The translations under genes were made by a program, and so were the position numbers. A stretch of DNA of 64,000 bases, from NCBI RefSeq assembly GCF_014199395.1, contig NZ_JACIJM010000008.1:62001-126000 (forward strand). The letters run 5' to 3'. Position 1 is the stretch's first letter. Each line of letters starts with the position of its first letter. Source of the stretch: Yoonia ponticola (lineage in GTDB: Bacteria; Pseudomonadota; Alphaproteobacteria; Rhodobacterales; Rhodobacteraceae). This document shows positions 21,897-31,444 of this stretch, in pieces. The notes under the pieces are model-generated. The model ran no database searches and had not been told where the DNA came from. It worked only from the letters and a program-made list of their open reading frames with translations.

Positions 21897-23693
21897 ATGA
21901 AATTAACTTTTGCAACAACGACTAGTGTTATTGGCTTGCTGGCTTTGCCCGCATCCGCTCTCGAAGTCACACTTTTGACTGACGAGGCAAGCGATAGCTT
22001 ACGTGGCCAATTGCGGTCGGCATCGCTGGTCCTCTCGCTTGACGACGAAGACAGCACAGAGGCCCAAGATTTGGTTGCGGCCGCCCGTGCCGATTATCGA
22101 CGTCTGCTGACTGCGCTTTATGAAAGTGGTTACTACGGCGGCGAAATCGCGATCCGCGTCAATGGACGTGAGGCGGCGAATATCCCGACATTGGACGCAC
22201 CCAGCGTGATCAACACCATCGAGATCGACGTCACCCCCGGCCCACGGTTTAAATTCGGCGAGGCTGTCGTGGCCCCTGCCCCGCAAGGTACTGAATTACC
22301 AGAAGACTTTCGCACCGGCGAGAATGCCCGCACCGACGTCGTGCGCGACGCTGTACGCACGGTTGTCTCGGCGTGGCAGGATGCAGGATACGCCAAAGCG
22401 GCGGCTGACGCGCAGCAGATCACCGCACGGCACAACGATCGGTTGCTCGACGTAATTGTGACCATCGGAACCGGCCCGCGCCTGACCTTCGGCGACTTGA
22501 TCGTGACCGGAAACTCTGCGGTGCGGACGGAACGGATCATCGAAATTGCGGGCCTGCCAACAGGTGCGGTTTACTCGCCTGACGACCTGACCCGCGCAGA
22601 GCGCCGCTTGCGTGACACAGGCGCTTTCGACAGCGTGGCCTTGGTGGAATCCGACGATATTGCAGCGGGCGACGTATTGCCTGTGACGGCACAAATCGCC
22701 GAAGCAAAGCCGCGCAGATTTGGTTTCGGCCTGGAATATTCAACAATCGAAGGGCTCGGCACATCCGCCTATTGGCTGCATCGCAACTTTTTCGGCGGGG
22801 CTGAACAGTTTCGCGTCGAAGGCGACATTTCGGGGATTTCAGGCGAAACTGGCGGGATCGACTATCGATTGACCACCAGCCTGAAACGCCCTGCCGTTTA
22901 TGGTCCTGACACGGATTTCTTGATTTCTGCAGAGATCAGCCGCGAAGATGAACCGGACTACGTGCTTGACCAAGCCGCCATTGAAGCGACGCTCAGCCGT
23001 CTGATCCGCGACGATCTAGAGGTGTCCGGCGGGTTCGGATTGTTAACCGCGCGTGAAGAAACAGATATTGGCGTGCGCGAATATACGTTGCTGACCGCCC
23101 CGCTCAGCGCAACGCTAGATCGCCGCGACAATGAGACTGATGCCAAGGATGGGTATTACCTCGACATCGACGCGACCCCTTTTATCAGCATTGATGGCGC
23201 CGATAACGGTGCGCGTCTGTTCAGTGACGCGCGTGCTTATCGCAGTTTTGGGGCAGATGATCAGCTAACATTAGCGGCACGTAGTCAGATTGGCACCGTC
23301 ATTGGGGCAGACGCCGAAGACGCCCCTGCCGACTTCCTGTTTTTCTCTGGCGGCGGCGGTACGGTGCGGGGCCAACCATACAACGACCTCGGCATTGAGA
23401 CCGTTATTGATGGCGAAACCATCGGTCGTGGCGGCCTGTCGTTCAGCGGTGCGCAACTCGAAGCACGCTATGGCGTGACCGACAGCATCGGCGTTGTTGG
23501 CTTCTATGATGTTGGTTTTGTTGGCGAAACCTCTGATCCATTCGGCGAAGGTGACTGGCATGCAGGTGCGGGCCTCGGCCTGCGCTACAACACTGGCATT
23601 GGCCCGATCCGGCTTGACGTCGCGACCCCGACAACGGGCGATAATGCAGGCCAACGTGTCGAAGTTTATATCGGTATTGGACAATCGTTTTGA
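21897..23693 (+). CDS. tamA: TamA-type outer-membrane assembly barrel (BamA family)
   Basis: 598 residues with a signal peptide (MKLTFATTTSVIGLLALPASA). Residues about 25-285 hold three POTRA-like modules, the last with FGDLIVTGNSAVRTERIIEIAGLPTGAVYSPDDL. Residues about 290-598 are a 16-strand Omp85 barrel, with the lid-lock loop motif GGGGTVRGQPYN near residue 487 (VRGY class) and a C-terminal aromatic residue (IGQSF). TamA works with TamB in moving or inserting envelope components, including autotransporters and phospholipids. It overlaps tamB by four bases. The start is ATG 21897. Confidence 0.93.
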   Translation: MKLTFATTTSVIGLLALPASALEVTLLTDEASDSLRGQLRSASLVLSLDDEDSTEAQDLVAAARADYRRLLTALYESGYYGGEIAIRVNGREAANIPTLDAPSVINTIEIDVTPGPRFKFGEAVVAPAPQGTELPEDFRTGENARTDVVRDAVRTVVSAWQDAGYAKAAADAQQITARHNDRLLDVIVTIGTGPRLTFGDLIVTGNSAVRTERIIEIAGLPTGAVYSPDDLTRAERRLRDTGAFDSVALVESDDIAAGDVLPVTAQIAEAKPRRFGFGLEYSTIEGLGTSAYWLHRNFFGGAEQFRVEGDISGISGETGGIDYRLTTSLKRPAVYGPDTDFLISAEISREDEPDYVLDQAAIEATLSRLIRDDLEVSGGFGLLTAREETDIGVREYTLLTAPLSATLDRRDNETDAKDGYYLDIDATPFISIDGADNGARLFSDARAYRSFGADDQLTLAARSQIGTVIGADAEDAPADFLFFSGGGGTVRGQPYNDLGIETVIDGETIGRGGLSFSGAQLEARYGVTDSIGVVGFYDVGFVGETSDPFGEGDWHAGAGLGLRYNTGIGPIRLDVATPTTGDNAGQRVEVYIGIGQSF

Positions 23694-26600
23694 GATATCT
23701 CCTGATCACATGCACCTTGCTTGCGGCCCCTGCCCCCCTGTTTGCGCAGACCACAGCACAAGAGGACGAAGACAAAGGCTATCTGACCACCTTGATCGAG
23801 GATAATCTGTCAGGTGTCAGCCGCAGCGTGAATATCACTGGGTTCCAAGGCGCGTTAAGCTCTGAAGCGACGATTGATATGCTGACGATTTCGGACGAAG
23901 ACGGCATCTGGCTGACCTTGGAAGACGTTGTTCTACAATGGCAGCGCACGGCGCTTTTGCGCGGTCGAATCGAGGTCGAAGAACTTAGCGCTGGACGGGT
24001 CGTCGTAGCCCGCGCGCCCACTTCAGAGACGACAACACCGTCCGCTGAATCGCAGCCATTTTCCTTGCCGGAGCTGCCTGTCAGCATCCAACTTGGTAAA
24101 TTGCAAATCGACCGGATCGAACTCGACGAAAGCTTCCTTGGTGAACCCGTCAACATCAGCCTGACGGGCGCTGCATCGCTTGCCGATGGCGAAGGTGCAG
24201 CAAATGTCACCGCAGTCCGTCTCGATGATACAGCCGGTGAATTTGTGATCGAAGGCAGTTACAGTAACGAAACCTCAATTCTCGGTCTGGTCCTCGACAT
24301 CAGCGAAGCTGCCGACGGTATCGCCGCCAAAAAACTCGGTATTCCGAACCGCCCCTCCGTCGCGTTAACCGTGACAGGCGAAGGCCCGTTAGACACTTTT
24401 GCGGCGGATATCACGCTTGCAACTGACGGGACCGACCGGATCGCCGGAAACCTTGCGTTGGAAAACATCGATGGAAACCAAGGGTTTCAGTTGAATATCG
24501 GTGGTGATGTTACCCCGCTTTTGGCGGGTGATTACCAAGACTTCTTTGGTACGGACGTGGCAGTGGTCGCTGCTGGCCAGCAATTGCCCGACGGTCGTTT
24601 TGACCTTAGCGATCTGGACGTGACCGCACAACGATTGCGTCTCACTGGCGGCGCGTTAATCGGGGCCGAAGGCTGGCCAGAACGCATTAACCTCACAGGC
24701 GATATCAGCGATCCGACGGGCAATGTCGTGCTACTCCCGTTGTCTGGGCCGAAAACATTCGTGAACGATGTGGCGCTTGATGTGCAATATAATCAAGCTG
24801 TTTCAGACGATTGGACGGCGTCCTTCACAATCGACGGCTATGATCGACCGGGACTATATATCGACACGATTGACCTGTCCGGCGGCGGTATTTTACGCGC
24901 TGGCGAAGGCGCGGATCAAACTGGCGAAGTTACCGCCGATTTCACCTACGCCGCGCGTGGGCTCGAACTCGACGATCCCGGCACGGCCCAAGCCTTCGGC
25001 GACGAGATCACAGGTGTGATCCAAGCCAGCCGGATCGAAGACCAGCCTGTAAATATTGAACAATTGACCCTGCGCGGACCGGGTATCGAACTCGATGCAA
25101 ACGCCGAAATCGACACGTCGAGCAAGGCGATCCGTATTATCACGCAAACAGCCCTGCGCGTTACTGCGCTCGAACGGTTCTCCACCCTCGCGGGTCGCGA
25201 CCTCGCAGGTGCTGCGAATGTTGTGATCGACGGCGATATTGACCTGCTGAACGATCTCTACGACATCAAAGTTGCAGGCACGACCTCCGATCTTGCTGTC
25301 GATATCGCGCAAGCCGATCCGCTGTTGGCAGGCGCTGGTGAAATTGCGATTGCGTTTGTCCGCGACCCCGACGGCACCCGCCTTGAGAACCTTGATATCG
25401 CGACAGCTGCCGCACAAATCAAAGCAAGCGCTGACCTGACCTCGACAGGCAGTGACGCTGTGTTCACTGCGAAGATCGCCGATGTAAACCTGATCGAACC
25501 TAGCCTGTCTGGTCCTGTAGACCTCAGCGGCACAGTCAATCAAAACGTCGATAAACTGATCACATTTGACGTGTCCGGCACCGCGCCCGACGCTGTTATT
25601 CAGGCCGACGGCACCGCGGAACCGCTTGAAAGCGGGTTCAGCGTCAGAGCGAACATCGCCGCTGATGTCGCCGACCTTGATACCTATGCTACAATCGCTG
25701 GCCGTCCGCTGGATGGCGCGATCGATGCACAATTGTCCGGCGTTTTGCTAACCGAAGGGCTGCTGTTCGACGGCGAACTGTCTGCATCCACGGATGACCT
25801 CGTCGTCGGCGTTGACCAATTGGACCCACTGTTGGGTGGCCGTGGGACGGTGTCGGTCACGTTACAGCGCAACTCGGACACGAAATATCGCGCCAATGAC
25901 CTGACCTTGCGCATGCCGCAAATCACGTTGGATGCAGATGCGACAATCGACACACAAGGCCCACTGGATGCGGTCTTTGACCTTCGGATTGCAGACGCAG
26001 GACTGGTCGTGCCTGAAATTTCCGGCCCCGTCACAGCGCAAGGGACTGCGAAACGCGGCGATGATGGTGTGGCCTTGATCGACGCCTCAGCGACCGCACC
26101 GGGCGTGAATATCACAGCCGACGTGGCCGTGGCGCCTGAAACCAACGCAGTATCCGGCCAAATCAATGCCCGTGTGAACGACCTATCCGACTATCAGTCG
26201 ATCATCGGACAACCTGTGAGCGGCGGCGTGATTGCTGACGTGTCGGGTCGTTTGCTGCCGGATCTGTCCGAATTTGATGTAGTTCTTGAACTCGCAACAC
26301 GCGATCTTGAAACGGGCTTTGCCCAAGTTGACCCCCTGCTCGCGGGTGCGGGCAGTGTTCAAGCCATCGCGCGCCGCGATGTCGCGGGTATCGTTGTGCC
26401 AACATTGCGAGCCACGACACCGCACCTTGATCTCGCAGCCACGCTCACGCAGGGCGCAGATAGCGGCACAGGTACGTTTGACCTAAGCTTGCCGAACATC
26501 GGGCTGGTGGCCGACGGCATTTCTGGTCCCGCGACCGCGATTGGCCGCGCGGATCAGAACGCAGCGGGCGATTGGGCCGTGACCGCAGACGTGACCGCCC

Positions 26601-28456
26601 CCGGTGCAACGCTGGACGCGGACGTCACCATCGCCGCGACAACCAATGAAATCAGCGGGGCCGTGCAAGCCGCCGTCAACAACCTCGCATCCTACCGCCC
26701 CTTGATTGGACAACCGGTCTCTGGTGGCGTGAACGCAAATGTTACGGGTTCGCTAATGCCCGACCTCAGCGCCTATTCAGCGGATATCGCCGTCACGACA
26801 CGCGACCTCGCGGTCGGCATTCCGACGGCTGATCTGCTGCTGCGCGGCGCGGGATCGCTAGATCTCACAGCCGAGCGGACATCTGACGGCATTCGCGTGC
26901 GCAACCTTGCTGCGCGTACAAATAACGTCACGCTGAATGGCAGTTTGGACGCAGGCGACAACGGAACCAACAGCGGCCAATTCGACGCGCAACTGCGGGA
27001 TATCGGCATCTTTACTGACCAGCTAAGCGGACCTGTTACCGCAAAGGGCACCGCCGCGATTAACGCTGACGGCGCGATTAACCTGAACATCGACGGCACT
27101 GGTCCAGGTGGCATCACCGCCCGCGCGAACGGCGGCATCGCGCCCAACGGCAACTTGGATATCGATATCGACGGCACGCTCCTGCTCGCACTCGCAAACG
27201 AAGCGATCGCCCCGCGTAGTATCGACGGGACCGCGACGTTAAACCTGTCGATCAACGGACCAGCAGCGCTCGAGTCCATTTCCGGCAACGTGTCCGTAAA
27301 TAACGCGCGGCTTTCAGCGCCGACGTTGTCCCAAGCGCTTGAAAATATCACTGGCCAAGTCGGGCTGTCGAATGGCAACGCCCAGATATCTTTGCGCGGC
27401 AGTATTCCCGCTGGCGGCAACATTTCCGTAGCGGGGCCCGTCGCCCTGACCGGACCGCTGCAAGCCGATATCGCCATCACTGCCGACGGTGTGGTTGTGC
27501 GCGATCCAGAGCTTTACGAGACCAGCGTCGACGGTCAAATCACGCTACGCGGCCCCCTTTCCGGCGGTGCGCGGATCGCTGGCGTCCTGACCTTGGGCCA
27601 AACAGATGTGCAAGTGCCATCGTCCGGCGTGGGATCGCTTGGCGATCTGCCTGACGTTATCCACGTCGGGCAAAGCGGTGCTGTGCAACGAACACTGGAC
27701 AGGGCTGGCGTCACTGCCGAGACTGAGACCTCTGCGCCAAGCACAAGCAGCAGTCAGGCCTACCCGCTCGATATTACTGTCAACGCGCCGTCGCGTATCT
27801 TTATCCGCGGGCGCGGCTTAGACGCCGAGCTTGGTGGTAGCCTCAGCATTGGTGGCACCACGGATAACATCATTCCAGTCGGGCAGTTTTCGCTGGTGCG
27901 CGGGCGCTTGGATATCCTGCAACAACGGTTCGAACTGGCTGAAGGTGTCGCGACCATGCAAGGCGACTTCTCGCCCTACATCCGTCTCGTCGCCGAAACC
28001 GAAGCCCGCACCGGAACGCTGGTCAGGATCATCGTCGAAGGCCCTGCAGGCTCGCCCGAGGTGACATTCGAATCCACGCCACAACTGCCGCAGGACGAGG
28101 TTCTGGCGCAGTTGATCTTTGGCCGAAACCTCTCAGAGATCAGCCCGCTACAAGCCGTGCAACTGGCAGCAGCCGTAGGCACATTGGCCGGCAGCGGTGG
28201 CGGTGGTATCATCGACGGCTTCCGCCAAGACCTAGGGTTGGATGACTTTGACGTCACAACAGACGACGAAGGCAACGCCGCCGTGCGCGCTGGCGCGTAT
28301 CTGTCAGAGAACGTCTATACCGACGTCACGATCAACTCTGAAGGCGATACTGAAATCAACTTGAACCTTGATATCACATCAGAAATCACCGCCAAAGGAA
28401 CGGTCGATGCGGACGGTGAAACCAGCATCGGTATCTTCTTTGAGCGGGACTATTAA
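23690..28456 (+). CDS. tamB: TamB-type translocation/assembly protein
   Basis: 1588 residues. It starts at a TTG that overlaps the tamA stop as TTGA, and the first 19 residues form a signal sequence (MRYLLITCTLLAAPAPLFA). The body is an AsmA/VPS13-like beta-taco: long alternating hydrophobic beta strands thought to pass lipid between membranes. The C-terminal DUF490 domain (about 1280-1588) has the conserved PLDITVNAPSRIFIRGRGLDAELGG start and the FGRNLSEISPLQAVQLA and GAYLSENVYTDV motifs. The middle holds four tandem repeats of about 168 residues (see the repeat entry). It works with TamA. Confidence 0.93.
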   Translation: MRYLLITCTLLAAPAPLFAQTTAQEDEDKGYLTTLIEDNLSGVSRSVNITGFQGALSSEATIDMLTISDEDGIWLTLEDVVLQWQRTALLRGRIEVEELSAGRVVVARAPTSETTTPSAESQPFSLPELPVSIQLGKLQIDRIELDESFLGEPVNISLTGAASLADGEGAANVTAVRLDDTAGEFVIEGSYSNETSILGLVLDISEAADGIAAKKLGIPNRPSVALTVTGEGPLDTFAADITLATDGTDRIAGNLALENIDGNQGFQLNIGGDVTPLLAGDYQDFFGTDVAVVAAGQQLPDGRFDLSDLDVTAQRLRLTGGALIGAEGWPERINLTGDISDPTGNVVLLPLSGPKTFVNDVALDVQYNQAVSDDWTASFTIDGYDRPGLYIDTIDLSGGGILRAGEGADQTGEVTADFTYAARGLELDDPGTAQAFGDEITGVIQASRIEDQPVNIEQLTLRGPGIELDANAEIDTSSKAIRIITQTALRVTALERFSTLAGRDLAGAANVVIDGDIDLLNDLYDIKVAGTTSDLAVDIAQADPLLAGAGEIAIAFVRDPDGTRLENLDIATAAAQIKASADLTSTGSDAVFTAKIADVNLIEPSLSGPVDLSGTVNQNVDKLITFDVSGTAPDAVIQADGTAEPLESGFSVRANIAADVADLDTYATIAGRPLDGAIDAQLSGVLLTEGLLFDGELSASTDDLVVGVDQLDPLLGGRGTVSVTLQRNSDTKYRANDLTLRMPQITLDADATIDTQGPLDAVFDLRIADAGLVVPEISGPVTAQGTAKRGDDGVALIDASATAPGVNITADVAVAPETNAVSGQINARVNDLSDYQSIIGQPVSGGVIADVSGRLLPDLSEFDVVLELATRDLETGFAQVDPLLAGAGSVQAIARRDVAGIVVPTLRATTPHLDLAATLTQGADSGTGTFDLSLPNIGLVADGISGPATAIGRADQNAAGDWAVTADVTAPGATLDADVTIAATTNEISGAVQAAVNNLASYRPLIGQPVSGGVNANVTGSLMPDLSAYSADIAVTTRDLAVGIPTADLLLRGAGSLDLTAERTSDGIRVRNLAARTNNVTLNGSLDAGDNGTNSGQFDAQLRDIGIFTDQLSGPVTAKGTAAINADGAINLNIDGTGPGGITARANGGIAPNGNLDIDIDGTLLLALANEAIAPRSIDGTATLNLSINGPAALESISGNVSVNNARLSAPTLSQALENITGQVGLSNGNAQISLRGSIPAGGNISVAGPVALTGPLQADIAITADGVVVRDPELYETSVDGQITLRGPLSGGARIAGVLTLGQTDVQVPSSGVGSLGDLPDVIHVGQSGAVQRTLDRAGVTAETETSAPSTSSSQAYPLDITVNAPSRIFIRGRGLDAELGGSLSIGGTTDNIIPVGQFSLVRGRLDILQQRFELAEGVATMQGDFSPYIRLVAETEARTGTLVRIIVEGPAGSPEVTFESTPQLPQDEVLAQLIFGRNLSEISPLQAVQLAAAVGTLAGSGGGGIIDGFRQDLGLDDFDVTTDDEGNAAVRAGAYLSENVYTDVTINSEGDTEINLNLDITSEITAKGTVDADGETSIGIFFERDY
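25166..27185 (+). repeat. four tandem repeats of about 168 codons inside tamB
   Basis: A DPLLAGAG-type anchor recurs with its first codon at 25316, 25823, 26330 and 26831 (DPLLAGAG, DPLLGGRG, DPLLAGAG, DLLLRGAG), a spacing of 501-507 bases. Each is preceded by a YxxxxGxPxxG segment (e.g. YQSIIGQPVSGG and YRPLIGQPVSGG) and followed by an SGPV/SGPA segment. Outer limits are approximate. The second to fourth copies are the most alike. Confidence 0.85.
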
Positions 28457-28473
28457 ACGCATCTGATCCACCT

Positions 28474-28498
28474 GCCGGAAGCTGCTGAAGCCTCCGGC
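28474..28498. terminator. hairpin between tamB and oppF
   Basis: GCCGGA-a-GCT, a 5-base loop, AGC-c-TCCGGC: a 9-bp stem with one internal mismatch between two convergent genes. No clear T-run follows on either strand, so its strength is uncertain. Confidence 0.55.
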
Positions 28499-28530
28499 GG
28501 GGATTTAAAGAAAGTCAAAGAAGCCGAATG

Positions 28531-29538
28531 TTAGGCTATCGATAACACTTGTAGCGGTTCGTGGAACGGGCACGCGACTTCGTGGTTATTTCCGAGGTTT
28601 TGCATGACAGGCCGATCACCTGCGCAGGAAGCTTGTGCTTTGGGGCAACGCGTACGGAAAACACAGCCTGATGGCGGCGCCAAGGGCGATGGTAATTCAC
28701 CATCCAAGATTGGGCGCACGCGGGCTTTTTCAAGAACCGGATCAGGGATCGGGACCGACGAAATCAAGGCTTGGCTGTAGGGATGTTCCGGCGCTGTCGT
28801 CAGCGTTTTAGCATCGGCTTTTTCCATTTGCCGCCCCAGATACATCACGATGATCTCGTCCGAGATGTGTTTGACGACAGACAAATCATGCGCGATGAAA
28901 ATCATCGAAAGGTTAAAGTCTTTTTGCAATTCCATCAGCAAGTTCACAACCTGTGCTTGCACAGATACGTCCAGTGCGGACACTGGTTCGTCGCAAATCA
29001 CCAGCTTGGGTTTCAGGATCAACGCGCGCGCGATCCCGATGCGCTGGCATTGCCCGCCAGAGAATTCATGCGGGTAACGGTTGATCAGATTTGGCAGCAG
29101 CCCGACCCGTTCCATCAACTCGCGCACACGGGCTTTGACCTCTGCACGCGGCGTCGTGGGTTCATGGGTGATCAGTGGTTCAGCGATGATTTCACCGACT
29201 GTCATGCGCGGGTTCAACGCCGCCAACGGGTCTTGGAAAATCATCTGCACATCACGCCGATGCACACGCCGTTGGCGCGTATCCATACTGGCAAGATCAG
29301 CGCCTTCGAAATTGATCTGGCCGCCCGACGACGGCACGGTTCCTACGATGGCTCGTGCAAGCGTCGACTTGCCAGAGCCACTTTCCCCAACAACACCAAG
29401 GCATTGGCCGGGCATCAGATCGAACGACATCTCGGAGACAGCATGTAATTTGCGCGGTGGCGTCCACGGCCACGCGCCCTGACGACGCACGTCAAACGTG
29501 ACGGACAGGTCTTTGACGGATAGAATTGGGCTACTCAT
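28531..29538 (-). CDS. oppF: oligopeptide ABC transporter ATP-binding protein OppF
   Basis: 335 residues. One of the two ATPases of an Opp/Dpp-type importer. Walker A GESGSGKST near residue 51, signature FSGGQCQRIGIARAL near residue 163, Walker B LVICDEPVSALD, and the H-loop IFIAHDLSVVKH are intact. The C-terminal oligo_HPY region includes CVFRTRCPKAQ, whose cysteine pattern is usual for the OppD/F group. It overlaps oppD by four bases (ATGA) and ends the operon; a hairpin lies just beyond. Confidence 0.95.
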   Translation of the reverse strand: MSSPILSVKDLSVTFDVRRQGAWPWTPPRKLHAVSEMSFDLMPGQCLGVVGESGSGKSTLARAIVGTVPSSGGQINFEGADLASMDTRQRRVHRRDVQMIFQDPLAALNPRMTVGEIIAEPLITHEPTTPRAEVKARVRELMERVGLLPNLINRYPHEFSGGQCQRIGIARALILKPKLVICDEPVSALDVSVQAQVVNLLMELQKDFNLSMIFIAHDLSVVKHISDEIIVMYLGRQMEKADAKTLTTAPEHPYSQALISSVPIPDPVLEKARVRPILDGELPSPLAPPSGCVFRTRCPKAQASCAGDRPVMQNLGNNHEVACPFHEPLQVLSIA

Positions 29539-30503
29539 GACGTCACCTCATCAGCGGATAGATGGCACGCGCGGCGGCGATTACCTTCGGTTTCAAGCGG
29601 CGGCCGCACTGTCGGACAATGGTCCATCACCACATCACAACGCGGCGAAAACGGGCACCCCACGGGCAAGCGTGACATGTCTGGCGGCTCTCCTGCGATG
29701 GTTTGCAACGCCGCATCATCACGGTCCAAACGCGGCACCGCCCGCAACAGGCCCTTAGTATAGGGATGCGTCGGGGTCTTGAACAATGCACCCGTTTCGG
29801 CCTCTTCCATCACCTGCCCGCCGTACATCACGAGCGTTCGATCACAAAACCCTGCTACAACCCCAAGGTCATGTGTAATTAAGATGACGGCGGTCCCAAG
29901 ATCGCGTCGCAGGTCGCTGAGAACATCCATAATCTGGGCCTGCACAGTCACATCAAGCGCAGTCGTAGGTTCGTCCGCGATCAGTAATTTCGGCTGACAC
30001 AGCAGCGACATCGCGATCATGATCCGCTGGCGCATCCCGCCAGAAAACTCGTGCGGATACATCGTGATCCGGTTTTTTGCGTCGGGAATTTTAACGGCAT
30101 CCAACATAATCGCAGCCTCGCGCACCGCGTTTCGTTTCGACATACCTTTGTGGATTTGCAGGACTTCGGCCATCTGGTCCGAAATGCGCAGATACGGGTT
30201 CAACGAGGTCATCGGATCTTGGAAAATCATCGCAATATCGCGGCTGCGGATTTTGTTGAGATCGCGCTGTTTCATGGTTAACAGATCGCGCCCATCAAAC
30301 ATCGCGCTGCCAGTCGCACGCCCGTTTTGGGCCAGAATACCCATGGTCGCAAAAGCCGTCTGCGACTTCCCGGACCCACTTTCACCGACAATCGCAAGCG
30401 TCTCGCCCGCGTCAATTCCAAAGCTAACACCGTTAACAGCATTCACGTCACCGTCCGCAGTTTTGAACGTGACTTTGAGGTCTTCAATTTCCAGAAGTGC
30501 CAT
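29535..30503 (-). CDS. oppD: oligopeptide ABC transporter ATP-binding protein OppD
   Basis: 322 residues. Second ATPase of the importer. Walker A GESGSGKSQ near residue 39, FSGGMRQRIMIAMSL near residue 155, Walker B LLIADEPTTALD, and ILITHDLGVVAGFCDR are intact. The C-terminal GCPFSPRCDVVMDHC carries the oligo_HPY cysteines. The start is ATG 30503, with AAGGA about 10 bases upstream; only two bases separate it from oppC. Confidence 0.95.
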   Translation of the reverse strand: MALLEIEDLKVTFKTADGDVNAVNGVSFGIDAGETLAIVGESGSGKSQTAFATMGILAQNGRATGSAMFDGRDLLTMKQRDLNKIRSRDIAMIFQDPMTSLNPYLRISDQMAEVLQIHKGMSKRNAVREAAIMLDAVKIPDAKNRITMYPHEFSGGMRQRIMIAMSLLCQPKLLIADEPTTALDVTVQAQIMDVLSDLRRDLGTAVILITHDLGVVAGFCDRTLVMYGGQVMEEAETGALFKTPTHPYTKGLLRAVPRLDRDDAALQTIAGEPPDMSRLPVGCPFSPRCDVVMDHCPTVRPPLETEGNRRRACHLSADEVTS

Positions 30504-30505
30504 AT

Positions 30506-31432
30506 TTAACGGTCCTTTGGGTCGAGTGCATCGCGCAGGCCATCGCCTACGAAGAAGAATGCAAAAATGGTGAAAACAAAGGCGATGAGCGGGAATTGCA
30601 GTTGCCAGATCGTGCCATTGAACATGTTCGATGCGCCCTCTGATAGCAGTGCGCCCAGCGATGTGTTTGGTTCTTGAACACCGAGGCCAAGGAAGCTGAT
30701 GAAGCTTTCAAAGATGATTAATTGCGGCACCAACAATGTCGCATAGACCGCCACAATACCAAGCAGATTTGGTACGATATGGCGCAGAATAATCTTAAGC
30801 GGATGCACACCAATCGCGTGGGCAACTTCGACGAATTCTTTGTTCTTGATGGTTAACGTCTGCCCCCGCGCAATCCGTGCCATGTCGAGCCATGAAATAA
30901 GCCCGATCCCGAGGAACAGCATGAACATCGAGCGACCAAAAATCACCAACATCAGAATCAAAACGAACATGAACGGGATCGACATCAGCACGTCCACGGT
31001 CCGCATCATGATGCCATCGACACGGCCACCAAAATAGCCAGCGGTCGCCCCATAAAGCGTGCCGACGATCACAGCGACAGTCGCGCCAACGACGCCAACC
31101 ATGATCGAAATCGCAGTCCCCTGAACGATCCGCGCATAAAGATCACGACCGGAGGCGTCGGTGCCAAAGTAGTGGCCAGTCTCAAACGACGGCACACCTT
31201 TATAGGCATTTGCGCCCATTAACGAAAAATCAACGACATCGCGCTCATACTGGGTGAAGAACCCGCCGAAGATGGCGAAAATCGCGACACAGACAAGAAG
31301 GATCAGACCAAAAACAGCAGCCTTATTACGGAAAAACCGGGTCCGCGCATCAGCCCATAGCGACCGACCTTGGACTTCGGCCAGTTGCATGGCTTCGCCC
31401 ACGGATTCGACGTCTTTTGCGTGTGGTAACAT
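30506..31432 (-). CDS. oppC: oligopeptide ABC transporter permease OppC
   Basis: 308 residues. An N-terminal cytoplasmic segment (1-35) leads to the first helix (AVFGLILLVCVAIFAIFGGFF), then five further helices. The HYFGTDASGRDLYARIVQGT segment is the OppC hallmark, and the EAA-type loop EVAHAIGVHPLKIILRHIVPN contacts the ATPases. It pairs with OppB to form the channel. AGGGGGCGG precedes ATG 31432. Confidence 0.95.
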   Translation of the reverse strand: MLPHAKDVESVGEAMQLAEVQGRSLWADARTRFFRNKAAVFGLILLVCVAIFAIFGGFFTQYERDVVDFSLMGANAYKGVPSFETGHYFGTDASGRDLYARIVQGTAISIMVGVVGATVAVIVGTLYGATAGYFGGRVDGIMMRTVDVLMSIPFMFVLILMLVIFGRSMFMLFLGIGLISWLDMARIARGQTLTIKNKEFVEVAHAIGVHPLKIILRHIVPNLLGIVAVYATLLVPQLIIFESFISFLGLGVQEPNTSLGALLSEGASNMFNGTIWQLQFPLIAFVFTIFAFFFVGDGLRDALDPKDR

Positions 31433-31444
31433 AGCGCCGCCCCC

